Positions 8,448 through 18,995 are shown, counted from the first letter of the stretch. The stretch: 64,000 nt of DNA from Streptomyces sp. NBC_01707 (GCF_041438805.1 NZ_CP109190.1:4588001-4652000), one strand, 5' to 3'. Numbers and translations: made by a program. Notes: a model not told the origin generated them from the letters alone.

Positions 8448-9647
8448 TCAGTTGGCGTTCAGGAGCTTCAGCTCCGGATGCGCGGTGCCACCCTCGATCG
8501 CGGTGGACGAGATGTGCGAGACGACGCGCTCGTCGACCGGGTCGTTCGCCGGGTCGTCGTGGACGACGAGGTGCTCGTACGTCGTGGCGCGCTGCGCCGG
8601 GACCCGGCCCGCCTTGCGGATCAGGTCGATGATCTCCAGCCGGTTGGAGCGGTGCTTGGCGCCCGCCGAGGAGACGACGTTCTCCTCCAGCATGATCGAG
8701 CCGAGGTCGTCGGCGCCGTAGTGCAGCGACAGTTGACCGACCTCCTTGCCGGTGGTCAGCCAGGAGCCCTGGATGTGCGCCACGTTGTCGAGGAAGAGCC
8801 GGGCGATGGCGATCATCCGCAGGTACTCGAAGAGCGTGGCCTGCGTCCGGCCCTTCAGGTGGTTGTTCTCCGGCTGGTATGTGTACGGGATGAACGCGCG
8901 GAAGCCACCCGTCCGGTCCTGTACGTCGCGGATCATCCGCAGGTGCTCGATACGCTCGGCGTTGGTCTCGCCGGTGCCCATCAGCATGGTGGAGGTGGAC
9001 TCGACACCGAGCCGGTGCGCCGCCTCCATGATCTCCAGCCAGCGCTCGCCGGACTCCTTGAGCGGGGCGATCGCCTTGCGCGGCCGGGCCGGCAGCAGTT
9101 CGGCACCGGCTCCCGCGAAGGAGTCGAGACCGGCGGTGTGGATCCGCTGGATGGCCTCCTCGACGGAGACCTTGGAGATCCGGGCCATGTGCTCGACCTC
9201 GGAGGCACCCAGCGAGTGGATCACCAGCTGCGGGAACGCCTTCTTGATCGCGGAGAAGTGCTCCTCGTAGTACTCGACGCCGTAGTCCGGGTGGTGCCCG
9301 CCCTGGAACATGATCTGCGTGCCGCCGAGTTCGACGGTCTCCGCGCAGCGGCGCAGGATGTCTTCGAGGTCGCGGGACCAGCCCTTGGCGGTGTCCTTCG
9401 GCGCTGCGTAGAAGGCGCAGAACTTGCAGGCCGTGACGCACACGTTGGTGTAGTTGATGTTCCGCTCGATGATGTACGTCGCGATGTGTTCCGTACCGGC
9501 GTAGCGGCGGCGGCGCACGGCGTCCGCGGCCGCACCCAGTGCGTGCAGCGGTGCCGAGCGGTAGAGGTCGAGTGCCTCCTCCGGAGTGATCCGCCCGCCC
9601 TCGGCGGCTCGGTCGAGGATGGGCTGGAGGTCGGCCTTCTCGGTCAC
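8448..9647 (-). CDS. mqnC: Cyclic dehypoxanthine futalosine synthase (radical SAM)
   Basis: A 399-residue radical-SAM enzyme. The cluster motif CxxxCxxC is at Cys70, Cys74 and Cys77 (NVCVTACKFCAF), followed by MFQGGHHPDYGVEYYE and GAGAELLPARPRK, typical of MqnC. It converts dehypoxanthine futalosine to its cyclic form in the futalosine route to menaquinone. The GTG start (MTEKADLQPIL) has AAAGGTGA upstream. It heads an operon with the amidohydrolase-like gene and is in the same block as menG and mqnA, consistent with a menaquinone gene cluster. Confidence 0.95.
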   Translation of the reverse strand: MTEKADLQPILDRAAEGGRITPEEALDLYRSAPLHALGAAADAVRRRRYAGTEHIATYIIERNINYTNVCVTACKFCAFYAAPKDTAKGWSRDLEDILRRCAETVELGGTQIMFQGGHHPDYGVEYYEEHFSAIKKAFPQLVIHSLGASEVEHMARISKVSVEEAIQRIHTAGLDSFAGAGAELLPARPRKAIAPLKESGERWLEIMEAAHRLGVESTSTMLMGTGETNAERIEHLRMIRDVQDRTGGFRAFIPYTYQPENNHLKGRTQATLFEYLRMIAIARLFLDNVAHIQGSWLTTGKEVGQLSLHYGADDLGSIMLEENVVSSAGAKHRSNRLEIIDLIRKAGRVPAQRATTYEHLVVHDDPANDPVDERVVSHISSTAIEGGTAHPELKLLNAN

Positions 9648-9719
9648 CGGGCTGTCACCTTTCGGCGGTTTTTCAACGGATCTACGGACCGGTTCAGCGT
9701 ACGCCAGCCCCTGTCGGGG

Positions 9720-11489
9720 TCAGCGGCCGGACCGGCTGAGCGTGCCGTACGGCAGTCCCGCGCCCCTCTCCTCGGACCTGAAGCGCAGCGTGCCGTCGCC
9801 GGCCAGGGTGAAGACGACGTCGGTGGTGGTGCTCGTGCACAGCCCGGCGGTGTTGGGGCGGTCCGGATCGGTGCGCTCCCGGAGCGTCAGTTCCTTGGCG
9901 GTGCCCGAGGAGAGCCGGGCGATGCTGTTGCAGCTGACGGTCACTCCGAGGGTGGAGACCGTGGTGTTCATACGGACGACGTCCGTGCCCTTCTTCCCCT
10001 CGGTGAACACGGCGGTGAGGTCGCCGTGCGGCTGTCCGGTGGTCTTCTCGGTCAGCGGCCCCTTCCAGGTGCCGACGAACGACTTCGGCAGGGCGGTGAC
10101 CTGGTGGGCGCCGCCCTCGTCCGTCGGGGTCGACGGCCGGGTGGCGGATGTGGTGGGCGGGGGCTTGGCCGCACCGTCGTGCTCCCCGGCCCCGCCGACA
10201 CCGCCACCGCCACCCGGCAGCAGATCGAACAGGAAGGCGCTGCCCACGGTCACGGCGGCGAGCGCACCCGCCACCGCGAGGGCTACGGTGCAACTGAGCC
10301 TGCGGCCGCGGTTCCGGTCGGGGCGGGCGGGACCGGAGTCGGCGCCGACGGTGAGGGAGAAGCGCGGCTCGGCGGCACGGGGGCCGGGCAGCCCGCTCGA
10401 GGCGCCCCCGACGGCCCCACCCGGCTGACGCGTCCGAGGAGGGAGGGCCGGCTCGATCGGCGGCCCGAACGCCCCGAGCACCCCGCCGGCCCGGCCCACG
10501 GACCGCGCCCCGTTGCCACCCGGTGTCCCGTCGGCCTGGCCGTCGAGGAACGCATTGCTGAACGGCACCGGCCCCGACTGCACGGGCGCGTCCTGCGGCT
10601 CCAGGTCCAGCAGTGCCACCGCGGCCCGGCTGAGCTCACGCACCAGGGTGCCGGGCAGCCAGCCCGCCGCCACCCGCGCGGCCGCCCCGTCCGGGGCCAG
10701 CTGCCGGGCCAGCTCCGAAGGAGTGGGCCGGAGCGCGGGGTCCTTCGCCAGACACGCGGCGATCACCTCCCGCAGCTCACCCTCGATCTCACCCAGCTCC
10801 GGTTCCTCGTGCACCACCTTGTAGAGGAGCACCGCGGAGGAGTCGCCGAGGAAGGGTGCGAGGCCCGTCGCCGCGTACGCGAGTACCGCGCCGAGCGAGA
10901 ACATGTCGGCCGCGCCCGAGATGTCCAGACCCCGGATCTGCTCCGGTGCCATGTAGCCGGGCGAGCCGACCGAGACGCCGGTGGAGGTGAGCGAGGCGGT
11001 GGCGTCGATGGCGCGGGCGATACCGAAGTCGATCAGGCGGGGGCCGTCCAGGGCGAGCAGCACGTTGGACGGCTTCACGTCGCGGTGGATGAGTCCCTGC
11101 CCGTGCACGGCTGCCAGCGCCTCCGCGAGTCCGGCGCCCAGGGTCCGTACCGACTGTTCGGGCAGCGGCCCGTGCTCGGCGACCGCCCCCGACAGCGGCG
11201 GCCCGGCGACATAGCCGGTGGCCACCCACGGCACGGGCGCGTCCGGATCGGCGTCCAGGACGGGCGCCGTCCACTGCGCCCCGATCCGCCGCGCCGCGTC
11301 CACCTCGAGGCGGAACCGGGCCCGGAACTGCTCGTCGAGCGCGAAGTGCGGATGGACGACCTTGACCGCGACGGTGCGTCCCCCCGCGCTGCGCCCCAGA
11401 TAGACCCGGCCCATGCCGCCCGCACCGAGCCTGCCGAGCAAACGGTAGGCGCCGATGGTGAGCGGCTCGCCGGCTTCCAGCGGCTGCAT
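9720..11489 (-). CDS. Receptor-type serine/threonine protein kinase
   Basis: A 589-residue PASTA-less Hanks-type kinase. The glycine-rich loop GAGGMG is at 22-27, the catalytic Lys at 43, HRDVKPSN with Asp137, DFG at 154-156 and GYMAPEQ follows. After a Gly/Pro-rich juxtamembrane region there is one TM helix (about 395-420), a Pro/Thr linker and an exported C-terminal domain of about 110 residues (FVGTWKGPLTEKTTGQP...). The topology implies sensing outside and phosphorylation inside; substrate unknown. ATG 11489 has GGGGGAGT upstream. It lies between mqnC and mqnA but is probably transcribed separately. Confidence 0.92.
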   Translation of the reverse strand: MQPLEAGEPLTIGAYRLLGRLGAGGMGRVYLGRSAGGRTVAVKVVHPHFALDEQFRARFRLEVDAARRIGAQWTAPVLDADPDAPVPWVATGYVAGPPLSGAVAEHGPLPEQSVRTLGAGLAEALAAVHGQGLIHRDVKPSNVLLALDGPRLIDFGIARAIDATASLTSTGVSVGSPGYMAPEQIRGLDISGAADMFSLGAVLAYAATGLAPFLGDSSAVLLYKVVHEEPELGEIEGELREVIAACLAKDPALRPTPSELARQLAPDGAAARVAAGWLPGTLVRELSRAAVALLDLEPQDAPVQSGPVPFSNAFLDGQADGTPGGNGARSVGRAGGVLGAFGPPIEPALPPRTRQPGGAVGGASSGLPGPRAAEPRFSLTVGADSGPARPDRNRGRRLSCTVALAVAGALAAVTVGSAFLFDLLPGGGGGVGGAGEHDGAAKPPPTTSATRPSTPTDEGGAHQVTALPKSFVGTWKGPLTEKTTGQPHGDLTAVFTEGKKGTDVVRMNTTVSTLGVTVSCNSIARLSSGTAKELTLRERTDPDRPNTAGLCTSTTTDVVFTLAGDGTLRFRSEERGAGLPYGTLSRSGR

Positions 11490-11882
11490 ATGGACTCCCC
11501 CTGTGGACCGGCCGGACCTCCGACCGAAGCCTAGGGGGCGAAGGTCATGCGGTCACAGAGAAAGCCTCCGCCGATTTCGCCCCTAAGGGAACGAACAGCG
11601 GTTTTCGACACAGCAAAAGGCGCGAATGTGTCGTTCACCCGAACGATTCCTGCACTCGACCAGGACTGCCCCCGGGCGCCATCCGCTTTTCGGGTACGGC
11701 GTGCGGGGTGACCTGTCGCGGCATTCGCGGCATTCGCCGGAAGGGAATCCCCAGGAGGGAATCCCCCGAACCGGGCAATAAATACCGGGCTATAAATAAC
11801 GCCGGTACGGGCAGGGCGGCCGGGAAGGGCAGAAGAAGGTTCAGGATTCACCCATTGCCCGGCCCTTTCCCGTCCGCACGGA
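11490..11882. other. Intergenic region with stacked short tandem duplications
   Basis: About 390 bases lie between mqnA and the kinase gene, both on the minus strand. No gene is evident. The 11718-11798 segment holds three consecutive short tandem duplications (separate entry), including an AT-rich AATAAATA pair unusual for this genome. The kinase promoter should lie near 11490-11640. Confidence 0.5.
11718..11798. repeat. Three adjacent short tandem duplications
   Basis: GCGGCATTC occurs twice in tandem (11718-11726, 11727-11735). GGGAATCCCC occurs twice with a 14-base period (11743-11752, 11757-11766). CCGGGCAATAAATA is followed directly by CCGGGCTATAAATA (11771-11784, 11785-11798). Three tandem duplications in 80 bases suggest replication slippage or a multi-site regulatory element. 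Confidence 0.6.
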
Positions 11883-13115
<1,233 letters not shown>

Positions 13116-13319
13116 ATGGCTACCGGAACCGTCAAGTGGTTCAACGCTGAAAAGGGCTTCGGCTTCATCGCCCAGGACGGCGGCGGCCCGGATGTCTTCG
13201 TTCACTACTCCGCGATCAACGCGTCCGGGTTCCGCTCCCTCGAGGAGAACCAGGTCGTGAACTTCGACGTCACTCAGGGGCCGAAGGGCCCGCAGGCTGA
13301 GAACGTCACCCCGGCCTAG
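13116..13319 (+). CDS. CspA-family cold-shock protein
   Basis: A 67-residue single cold-shock domain ([20 protein letters not shown]...). It contains both RNA-binding motifs, KGFGFI (RNP1) and VFVHYSAI (RNP2). These proteins bind single-stranded RNA and act as RNA chaperones. ATG 13116 is preceded by AAGGAGGGCTT, an excellent ribosome-binding site; the longer in-frame start is not credible. Length and sequence match the abundant small Csp proteins of Streptomyces. A terminator follows at 13360-13400 and a structured leader precedes it. Confidence 0.96.
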   Translation: MATGTVKWFNAEKGFGFIAQDGGGPDVFVHYSAINASGFRSLEENQVVNFDVTQGPKGPQAENVTPA

Positions 13320-13359
13320 TTGCCCGGGTCGGCCGATCGCGGCCGGCATGCAGTACCCA

Positions 13360-13400
13360 AGGAGCCCCGCTCCTCCGCTTCGGCGGGGAACGGGGCTCCT
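13360..13400 (+). terminator. Terminator after cold-shock gene
   Basis: AGGAGCCCCG (13360-13369) pairs with CGGGGCTCCT (13391-13400). An inner hairpin CCGCTTCGGCGG sits in the loop and the stem is followed by GCCTTTTG. It lies 40 bases downstream of the csp stop codon. Confidence 0.85.
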
Positions 13401-13445
13401 GCCTTTTGCCGCCCCGTCGCGGTGCCGGCGCCGGTGACGGGGGGC

Positions 13446-13476
13446 TTGACCTTGACACCGTGTGAGGCCGTGCACT
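13446..13476 (+). promoter_or_regulatory. MerR-type promoter
   Basis: TTGACC (13446-13451) is followed after 19 bases by TGCACT (13471-13476). The long 19-base spacer contains TTGACACCGTGTGAGG with the inverted repeat ACAC-C-GTGT. A 19-base spacer with an internal dyad is the signature of promoters regulated by MerR-family proteins, which untwist it. It is 10 bases before the MerR gene start, implying autoregulation and a very short leader. Confidence 0.55.
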
Positions 13477-13486
13477 GGGAGACATC

Positions 13487-14314
13487 ATGTTCACCATCGG
13501 AGACTTCGCCAGGTACGGACGGGTGTCGGCCCGGATGCTGCGTCACTACGACGCCATCGGACTCCTGCCTCCCGACCGTACCGACCCCGCCACCGGCTAC
13601 CGCTTCTACGGCGCCGCCCAGCTCGCCCGCCTCAACCGCATCATCGCGCTGAAGGATCTCGGCTTCACGCTCCAGCAGGTGCAGGCCGTCCTCGACGACC
13701 AGGTCGGCCCCGAGGAGTTGCGCGGAATGCTGCGGCTGCGGCAGGTGGAGCTGGAGGCCGCCATGGCAGCAGCGGCGGCGCGGCTGGCGCAGGTCGAGGC
13801 GAGGCTCCGGTCGATCGAGAGCGAGGGGCACATGCCCACTGACGAGGTTGTGGTCAAGACCGTTCCGGCCGTACGCGTGGCGGAACTGACCGGGACGGCG
13901 GCGAGCTATCAGCCGCAGGACATCACTCCGGTGATCGGACCGCTGTACGACCGGCTGTTCCCGCTGCTGGAGGCGGCCGGGATCAGGCCCACCGGCCCCG
14001 GTGTCGCACGGTACGAGGACGCATCGGACGGCAACGGCACGATCGTCGTGCACGCCGGAGTGACGGTCTCGGCGCCGGTCGGCCCGGTCGGCGACACCGG
14101 TGTCACGGTGCTGGAGCTGCCCGCGTTCGAGGCGGCGACCATCGTGCACCGCGGCTCGATGGACGGCGTCCTGATCACCGAGCAGACGCTGGCCCGCTGG
14201 CTGGACGCCAACGGATACCGGTCGCTCGGCTACACCCGGGAGATCAATCTGGAGTGCCCCGAGGACAAGGACAAGTGGGTGACCGAGCTCCAGGAGCCGG
14301 TGACCAGGGCCTGA
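13487..14314 (+). CDS. MerR-family regulator with GyrI-like effector domain
   Basis: A 275-residue regulator. The MerR winged helix starts MFTIGDFARYGRVSARMLRHYD and includes the family motif DPATGYRFYGAAQLARLNRI. A coiled-coil dimerisation helix is at about 75-110. A C-terminal GyrI/effector-binding domain of about 160 residues (VRVAELTGTAASYQPQDI...) typically binds hydrophobic or cationic drugs, as in BmrR. ATG 13487 has GGGAG 4 bases upstream. It sits alone behind a MerR-type promoter, suggesting autoregulation; no efflux target gene is adjacent. Confidence 0.9.
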   Translation: MFTIGDFARYGRVSARMLRHYDAIGLLPPDRTDPATGYRFYGAAQLARLNRIIALKDLGFTLQQVQAVLDDQVGPEELRGMLRLRQVELEAAMAAAAARLAQVEARLRSIESEGHMPTDEVVVKTVPAVRVAELTGTAASYQPQDITPVIGPLYDRLFPLLEAAGIRPTGPGVARYEDASDGNGTIVVHAGVTVSAPVGPVGDTGVTVLELPAFEAATIVHRGSMDGVLITEQTLARWLDANGYRSLGYTREINLECPEDKDKWVTELQEPVTRA

Positions 14315-14316
14315 CC

Positions 14317-14360
14317 CACGGCACGCGGGGCCCGCCGGAGACGGTGGGCCCCGTGCCGTG
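14317..14360. terminator. Bidirectional terminator between merR and amidohydrolase genes
   Basis: A long stem pairs 14317-14333 with 14346-14360, with a 2-base bulge and a 12-base loop. It lies between the convergent MerR gene (plus) and amidohydrolase gene (minus). Confidence 0.75.
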
Positions 14361-14380
14361 CCGCCCGGGGGGACTGTGCG

Positions 14381-15607
14381 TCACGCCCCGGGCCCCGCCC
14401 ACAGTCCGTCGTCCGTCAGTCCCAGAAGGTCGATCGCGTTGCGGCGCACGATCCGGTCCACCACGTCCGGATCCAGGTGCCCCATCTGCGCCTCGCCGAC
14501 CTCGCGGGACTTCGGCCAGGTCGAGTCCGAGTGCGGGTAGTCCGTCTCGTACAGCACGTTCCCGACGCCGATCGCGTCCAGGTTCCTCAGCCCGAAGGCG
14601 TCGTCGAAGAAGCACCCGTACACATGCTCGGTGAACAGCTCCGACGGCGGCCGGTGCACCTTGTCGGCGACGCCGCCCCAGGCACGGTTCTCCTCCCAGA
14701 CAACGTCGGCGCGTTCCAGGATGTACGGGATCCAGCCGATCTGGCCCTCCGCATACATGATCCGGAGGTTCGGGAAACGTTCGAACTTGCCGCTCATCAG
14801 CCAGTCGACCAACGAGAAGCAGCAGTTGGCGAAGGTGATCGTGGAACCGACCGCGGGCGGGGCGTCGGCCGAGGTGGACGGCATCTTCGAGGAGGAGCCG
14901 ATATGCATCGCGATCACGGTGCCCGTCTCGTCGCAGGCCCGCAGGAACGGATCCCAATCGTCCGTATGTATCGACGGAAGGCCGAGATGTGGGGGTATCT
15001 CGGAGAACGCGACGGCGCGCACCCCGCGCGCGGCGTTCCGCCGGACCTCGTCGGCGGCGAGCTGCGCGTCCCACAGCGGGACGAGGGTGAGTGGAATCAG
15101 CCGGCCTGCCGCCTCGGGGCCGCACCACTCCTCGACCATCCAGTCGTTGTACGCGCGCACGCCGAGCAGTCCGAGTTCGCGGTCCTTCGCCTCGGTGAAC
15201 GTCTGCCCGCAGAACCGCGGGAAGGTCGGGAAGCACAGTGCTGACTGGACATGGTTGATGTCCATGTCGGCGAGTCGCTCCGGCACCGAGAACGAACCCG
15301 GGCGCATCTGCTCGTACGTGATGATTTCGAGCTTGATCTCGTCCCTGTCGTAGCCGACCGAGGTGTCGAGCCGGGTGAGCGGCCGGTGCAGATCCTCGTA
15401 CACCCACCAGTCACCGATCGGGCCGTCGTCACCCTTTGCACCCATGACCGGTGCGAACTTGCCGCCCATGAAGGTCATTTCCTTCAGCGGGGCACGGACG
15501 ACGCGCGGGCCGCGGTCGAGGTACTTGGACGGGAGCCGGTCCCGCCAGACATGAGCGGGCTCCACCGTGTGGTCGTCCACCGAGATGATCTTCGGGAAGG
15601 TCTCCAT
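14381..15607 (-). CDS. Amidohydrolase family 2 protein (TIM-barrel metal hydrolase)
   Basis: A 408-residue member of the amidohydrolase-2 superfamily. The N-terminal VDDHTVEP (Asp11-Asp12-His13, Glu16) is the family's metal site entry. Central LPSIHTDDWDPFLRACDETG and VIAMHIGSSS carry further metal-binding His residues, and LYETDYPHSDSTWP holds the C-terminal Asp. Members act as hydrolases or decarboxylases in aromatic and alicyclic catabolism; the substrate here is unknown. A close paralogue lies at 55537-56742. The start at 15607 (METFPKIISVDDH) aligns with the paralogue's. A CTGAC palindrome 22 bases upstream places it in the proposed regulon. Confidence 0.9.
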   Translation of the reverse strand: METFPKIISVDDHTVEPAHVWRDRLPSKYLDRGPRVVRAPLKEMTFMGGKFAPVMGAKGDDGPIGDWWVYEDLHRPLTRLDTSVGYDRDEIKLEIITYEQMRPGSFSVPERLADMDINHVQSALCFPTFPRFCGQTFTEAKDRELGLLGVRAYNDWMVEEWCGPEAAGRLIPLTLVPLWDAQLAADEVRRNAARGVRAVAFSEIPPHLGLPSIHTDDWDPFLRACDETGTVIAMHIGSSSKMPSTSADAPPAVGSTITFANCCFSLVDWLMSGKFERFPNLRIMYAEGQIGWIPYILERADVVWEENRAWGGVADKVHRPPSELFTEHVYGCFFDDAFGLRNLDAIGVGNVLYETDYPHSDSTWPKSREVGEAQMGHLDPDVVDRIVRRNAIDLLGLTDDGLWAGPGA

Positions 15608-15628
15608 GCGTACCACGGTAGCGCCGAT

Positions 15629-15643
15629 CTGACGAACCGTCAG
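15629..15643. promoter_or_regulatory. CTGAC-box A, upstream of amidohydrolase 1
   Basis: CTGACGAACCGTCAG, a perfect dyad in its six outer positions on each side, 22 bases upstream of the amidohydrolase start at 15607. It is one of eleven copies of this 15-bp palindrome in the window. Confidence 0.7.
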
Positions 15644-15868
15644 CTACCTTGACCGGGGCCCCGTTCCGGATCGTTGTCGAGGGCTTGTGCAGAGAGTCAC
15701 CCACTGCTGACGTGTCCGCCCATGACAAGGCAGACTGTTGAGCGCGATAGCAACGGTAGGGCGTAATCCGGATCCACCCGGCGCACATGGGCGCACCAGC
15801 GGGCATTTCGGGCAGAAGCACCAGCGGGACCGGCAGGACTGGCGGGGCGAGCAGGACAGGGGGCATCA

Positions 15869-18841
15869 ATGGACCGTGACAACGGGCCACGCGTGCGTGT
15901 TCCGGAGCAGCGGGCTCCGCAGCAGCAGACGGCCGACACCGACCTCCGCTTCGCCGTACTCGGCCCGGTACGCGCCTGGCGGGGCGGCGAACCGCTGCCC
16001 TCGGGCTCACCGCAGCAGCGAGCCCTGCTGACCGCCCTGCTCCTGCGCGACGGCCGCACGGCCACCGCCGCCGAACTCATCGACGCCATCTGGGGTGAGG
16101 AGCCGCCGTCCCAGGCGCTCGCCGCCGTACGGACATACGCTTCCCGGCTGCGCAAGATCCTCGACCCGGACACGCTGATCAGCAACGCCGGCGGATACGC
16201 GATACGGACCCGGCCCGACGCGCTCGACCTCACGGCGGCCCAGGAGCTGACCGCGGACGCCGAGAAGGCGCGGGCCGGCGGCGACCGGTCCCGGGCCCGC
16301 GCCCTGCTCAACGAGGCGCTGGCGCTGTGGGACGGCGAACCGCTGGCCTCCGTCCCGGGACCGTACGCGGAGAACCAGCGCACCCGGCTGGAGGAATGGC
16401 GGCTCCAGCTCACCGAGGCCCGGCTCGACCTCGACCTCGAGCTCGGCTGCCACGCGGAGGCCGTCTCCGAACTGACCGCGCTCACCGCCGTGCACCCGCT
16501 GCGGGAGCGGCTGCGCGAACTGCTGATGATCGCCCTGTACCGCAGCGGCCGTCAGGCGGAAGCACTCGCCGTGTACGCCGACACGCGTCGGCTGCTCGCC
16601 GACGAACTCGGCGTGGACCCGCGCCCGGAGCTCTCGCAGCTCCAGCAGCGGATCCTGCAGGCCGACGAGGAACTGGCCCACCCGGCCGACGAGGAGGCGC
16701 CCGCACCCGCCGCCGTCCGGCCGGCCCAGCTCCCCGCCACGGTCCCGGACTTCACCGGCCGCGCCTCCTTCGTACGCGAACTGAGCAACCGGCTGGCGAC
16801 TGCCGAGGGTTCGGTCATGGCGGTGTCGGCGCTGGCGGGAATCGGGGGCGTCGGCAAGACGACGCTGGCCGTGCACGTCGCGCATCAGGCCCGCCCGCAC
16901 TTCCCGGACGGCCAGTTGTACGTCGACCTGCAGGGCGCGGGCGCCCGCGCCGCCGAACCGGAGACGGTCCTGGGCGCCTTCCTGCGGGCGCTCGGCACCG
17001 CGGACTCGGCGATCCCCGACTCCCTGGACGAACGGGCGGCGCTGTACCGCTCCACGCTCGACGGCCGCCGCATCCTGGTCCTCCTGGACAACGCCCACGA
17101 CGCGGCGCAGATCCGCCCCTTGCTCCCCGGCACGGCGGGCTGCGCGGCCCTGGTCACGAGCCGCGTCCGCATGGTCGACCTCGCGGGCGCGCACCTGGTG
17201 GACCTCGACGTGATGTCCCCCGAGGAGGCGCTCCAGCTCTTCACCCGGATCGTCGGCGAGGAACGGGTCGGCTCGGAGCGCGAGGCGGCCCTGGACGTGG
17301 TGGCCGCGTGCGGCTTCCTCCCCCTCGCGATCCGTATCGCCGCCTCCCGCCTGGCCGCCCGCCGCACCTGGACGGTCTCGGTCCTGGCGGCGAAACTCGC
17401 CGACGAGCGCCGCCGCCTGGACGAACTCCAGGCGGGCGACCTGGCGGTGAAGGCCACCTTCGAACTCGGCTACGGCCAGCTGGAACCGGCCCAGGCCCGC
17501 GCGTTCCGCCTGCTCGGCCTGGCGGACGGCCCGGACATCTCCCTGGCGGCAGCGGCGGCGCTGCTGAACCTGGAGGTGCACGCGGCGGAGGACGTACTGG
17601 AGTCCCTGGTCGACACGTCACTGCTGGAGTCGGCGGCGCCGGGCAGGTACCGCTACCACGACCTGGTGCGGCTCTACGCGCGTGCATGCGCGGAGCGGGA
17701 CGAACAGCCACCGGTCGAACGGGAGTTGGCGCTGTCGCGACTGCTGGACTTCTACCTGGCCACGGCGGCGGGGGTGTATGCGCTGGAGCGGCCAGGGGAG
17801 CGGGTACTCGACCACTTCTCGCGCACCGAGTATCCGGGGCTGACTGTGCAGGTGCGAGAGACCGCCCTCGACTGGCTGTTCACCGAATCCAGCGGACTGC
17901 TCGCCTGTGCCCGCCAATCGGCCTCCATCGGAATGTCGAGGCGCGCCTCCGACCTGCTCATGGCCGTTGTGGACCTGGGCGAGTCGGGCGCGAATTCACA
18001 CCAGTTCGCGGCCGCCGCCATGGCCGTCAGCGAGGCTGCCGGCACCGCGGGGGACGCCCAGGCGGAGGGCCGTGCGCGCACCATGCTCACTCATGCTCTC
18101 AGCGTCTCCGGACGCTTCGCCGAAGCCGAGATCCAGGCTCAACGGGCACTGGCCCTCGGGCGGTCGGCCAGGGATCCGGTCTCTTTGGGGCAGGCCCCCA
18201 ACCAGCGTGGCATCATCGCGCTCTACGAGAACCGTCACACCGACGCGGAAAGTCATCTCACCGAAGCACTGGCAGCCTTCAGGGCCGATGGCAACAAGCC
18301 GGGCGAAGCAGCCGCCCTGTGCAATCTGTCTCGCGTCCACCTCGCAACGGGCCGAACGATGAGCGCCGTGGACCTTGCCCAGCAAGGCGTCACCATCTAC
18401 GAGCAGGACACCACCGGCCTGGCTCTTCGCCTCGCCAACGGAAAGTACGCACTCGGCCTTGCCCTCATGGGTACCGGACTGGCCTCACGAGCCGAGGCCA
18501 CTCTGAACGAGGCGCTGCACGTCTTCCGGGACAGCCGCCAGCAGTTGTGGCACGGCATGACACTGTTCCGTCTGGCCGAGGTGCACCTGGGGAATCGGCA
18601 GCCGGCTCGGGCCGCGTCCCACGCGGAGCAAGCCCTGGCCGTGCTCAGGGGTATCGGCGGCGAATGGCGGCGCGCCAACGTCCTGACCGTGCTGGGACGA
18701 AGTCTGGCCGCAATCGGGCAGACCGACCGGGCCCGAGTCTGCTGGCGCGAGGCTCTCTCAGCCTTTGAGGAACTCGGCTCCCCCGAAGCCGAAGAGGTGC
18801 AGGCGCTGCTGCACCCGACACATGTGGCCGGGGCGGCCTGA
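15869..18841 (+). CDS. afsR: SARP-family global regulator AfsR
   Basis: A 990-residue regulator. It has an N-terminal OmpR-like winged helix plus bacterial transcriptional activation domain (SARP, about 25-270), then an NB-ARC ATPase with Walker A AGIGGVGKTTLA (Lys330) and Walker B RRILVLLDNAHD. A C-terminal TPR array follows (about 640-980). S. coelicolor AfsR is about the same length. AfsK phosphorylates AfsR, which then activates afsS and antibiotic production. Here afsS lies directly downstream and afsK about 6 kb away, which confirms the assignment. The start ATG 15869 has GGACAGGGGG upstream. Codons near the 3' end are less GC-biased than the rest. Confidence 0.95.
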   Translation: MDRDNGPRVRVPEQRAPQQQTADTDLRFAVLGPVRAWRGGEPLPSGSPQQRALLTALLLRDGRTATAAELIDAIWGEEPPSQALAAVRTYASRLRKILDPDTLISNAGGYAIRTRPDALDLTAAQELTADAEKARAGGDRSRARALLNEALALWDGEPLASVPGPYAENQRTRLEEWRLQLTEARLDLDLELGCHAEAVSELTALTAVHPLRERLRELLMIALYRSGRQAEALAVYADTRRLLADELGVDPRPELSQLQQRILQADEELAHPADEEAPAPAAVRPAQLPATVPDFTGRASFVRELSNRLATAEGSVMAVSALAGIGGVGKTTLAVHVAHQARPHFPDGQLYVDLQGAGARAAEPETVLGAFLRALGTADSAIPDSLDERAALYRSTLDGRRILVLLDNAHDAAQIRPLLPGTAGCAALVTSRVRMVDLAGAHLVDLDVMSPEEALQLFTRIVGEERVGSEREAALDVVAACGFLPLAIRIAASRLAARRTWTVSVLAAKLADERRRLDELQAGDLAVKATFELGYGQLEPAQARAFRLLGLADGPDISLAAAAALLNLEVHAAEDVLESLVDTSLLESAAPGRYRYHDLVRLYARACAERDEQPPVERELALSRLLDFYLATAAGVYALERPGERVLDHFSRTEYPGLTVQVRETALDWLFTESSGLLACARQSASIGMSRRASDLLMAVVDLGESGANSHQFAAAAMAVSEAAGTAGDAQAEGRARTMLTHALSVSGRFAEAEIQAQRALALGRSARDPVSLGQAPNQRGIIALYENRHTDAESHLTEALAAFRADGNKPGEAAALCNLSRVHLATGRTMSAVDLAQQGVTIYEQDTTGLALRLANGKYALGLALMGTGLASRAEATLNEALHVFRDSRQQLWHGMTLFRLAEVHLGNRQPARAASHAEQALAVLRGIGGEWRRANVLTVLGRSLAAIGQTDRARVCWREALSAFEELGSPEAEEVQALLHPTHVAGAA

Positions 18842-18846
18842 CGGTC

Positions 18847-18868
18847 GTTCATCAATCGTTTATCGCCG
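18847..18868 (+). promoter_or_regulatory. AfsR/PhoP-type direct repeat upstream of afsS
   Basis: GTTCATCAATC is followed directly by GTTTATCGCCG: two 11-base units that start GTTYATC. Direct repeats of this period and sequence are the binding sites of SARPs such as AfsR and of PhoP (PHO box), and both bind the afsS promoter in S. coelicolor. A good -10 at the expected distance is not obvious, so the exact promoter position is uncertain. Confidence 0.6.
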
Positions 18869-18957
18869 CACGGCACTCTCTGACCTATCGATCCGCCGCG
18901 TCGGGGGGCAGACGGGTCGGCGAGTGGCCTCACCGCTAGGGTGAACGGCCCTGGAAT

Positions 18958-18995
18958 GCCCGCCCGGCGATCCACGGGGGAATCGCCGGGCGGGC
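18958..18995 (+). promoter_or_regulatory. Strong hairpin between afsR and afsS
   Basis: GCCCGCCCGGCGAT (18958-18971) pairs perfectly with its complement at 18982-18995 across a 10-base loop. It lies 117 bases after afsR and 43 bases before afsS. It may terminate afsR read-through, or fold within the afsS leader if the promoter is upstream (a TAGGGT -10-like element is at 18937). Confidence 0.65.

Noticed and set aside
8478..11534. 1018-codon open frame on the plus strand
   Set aside because: It mirrors mqnC and the kinase gene on the other strand and has no recognisable domain.
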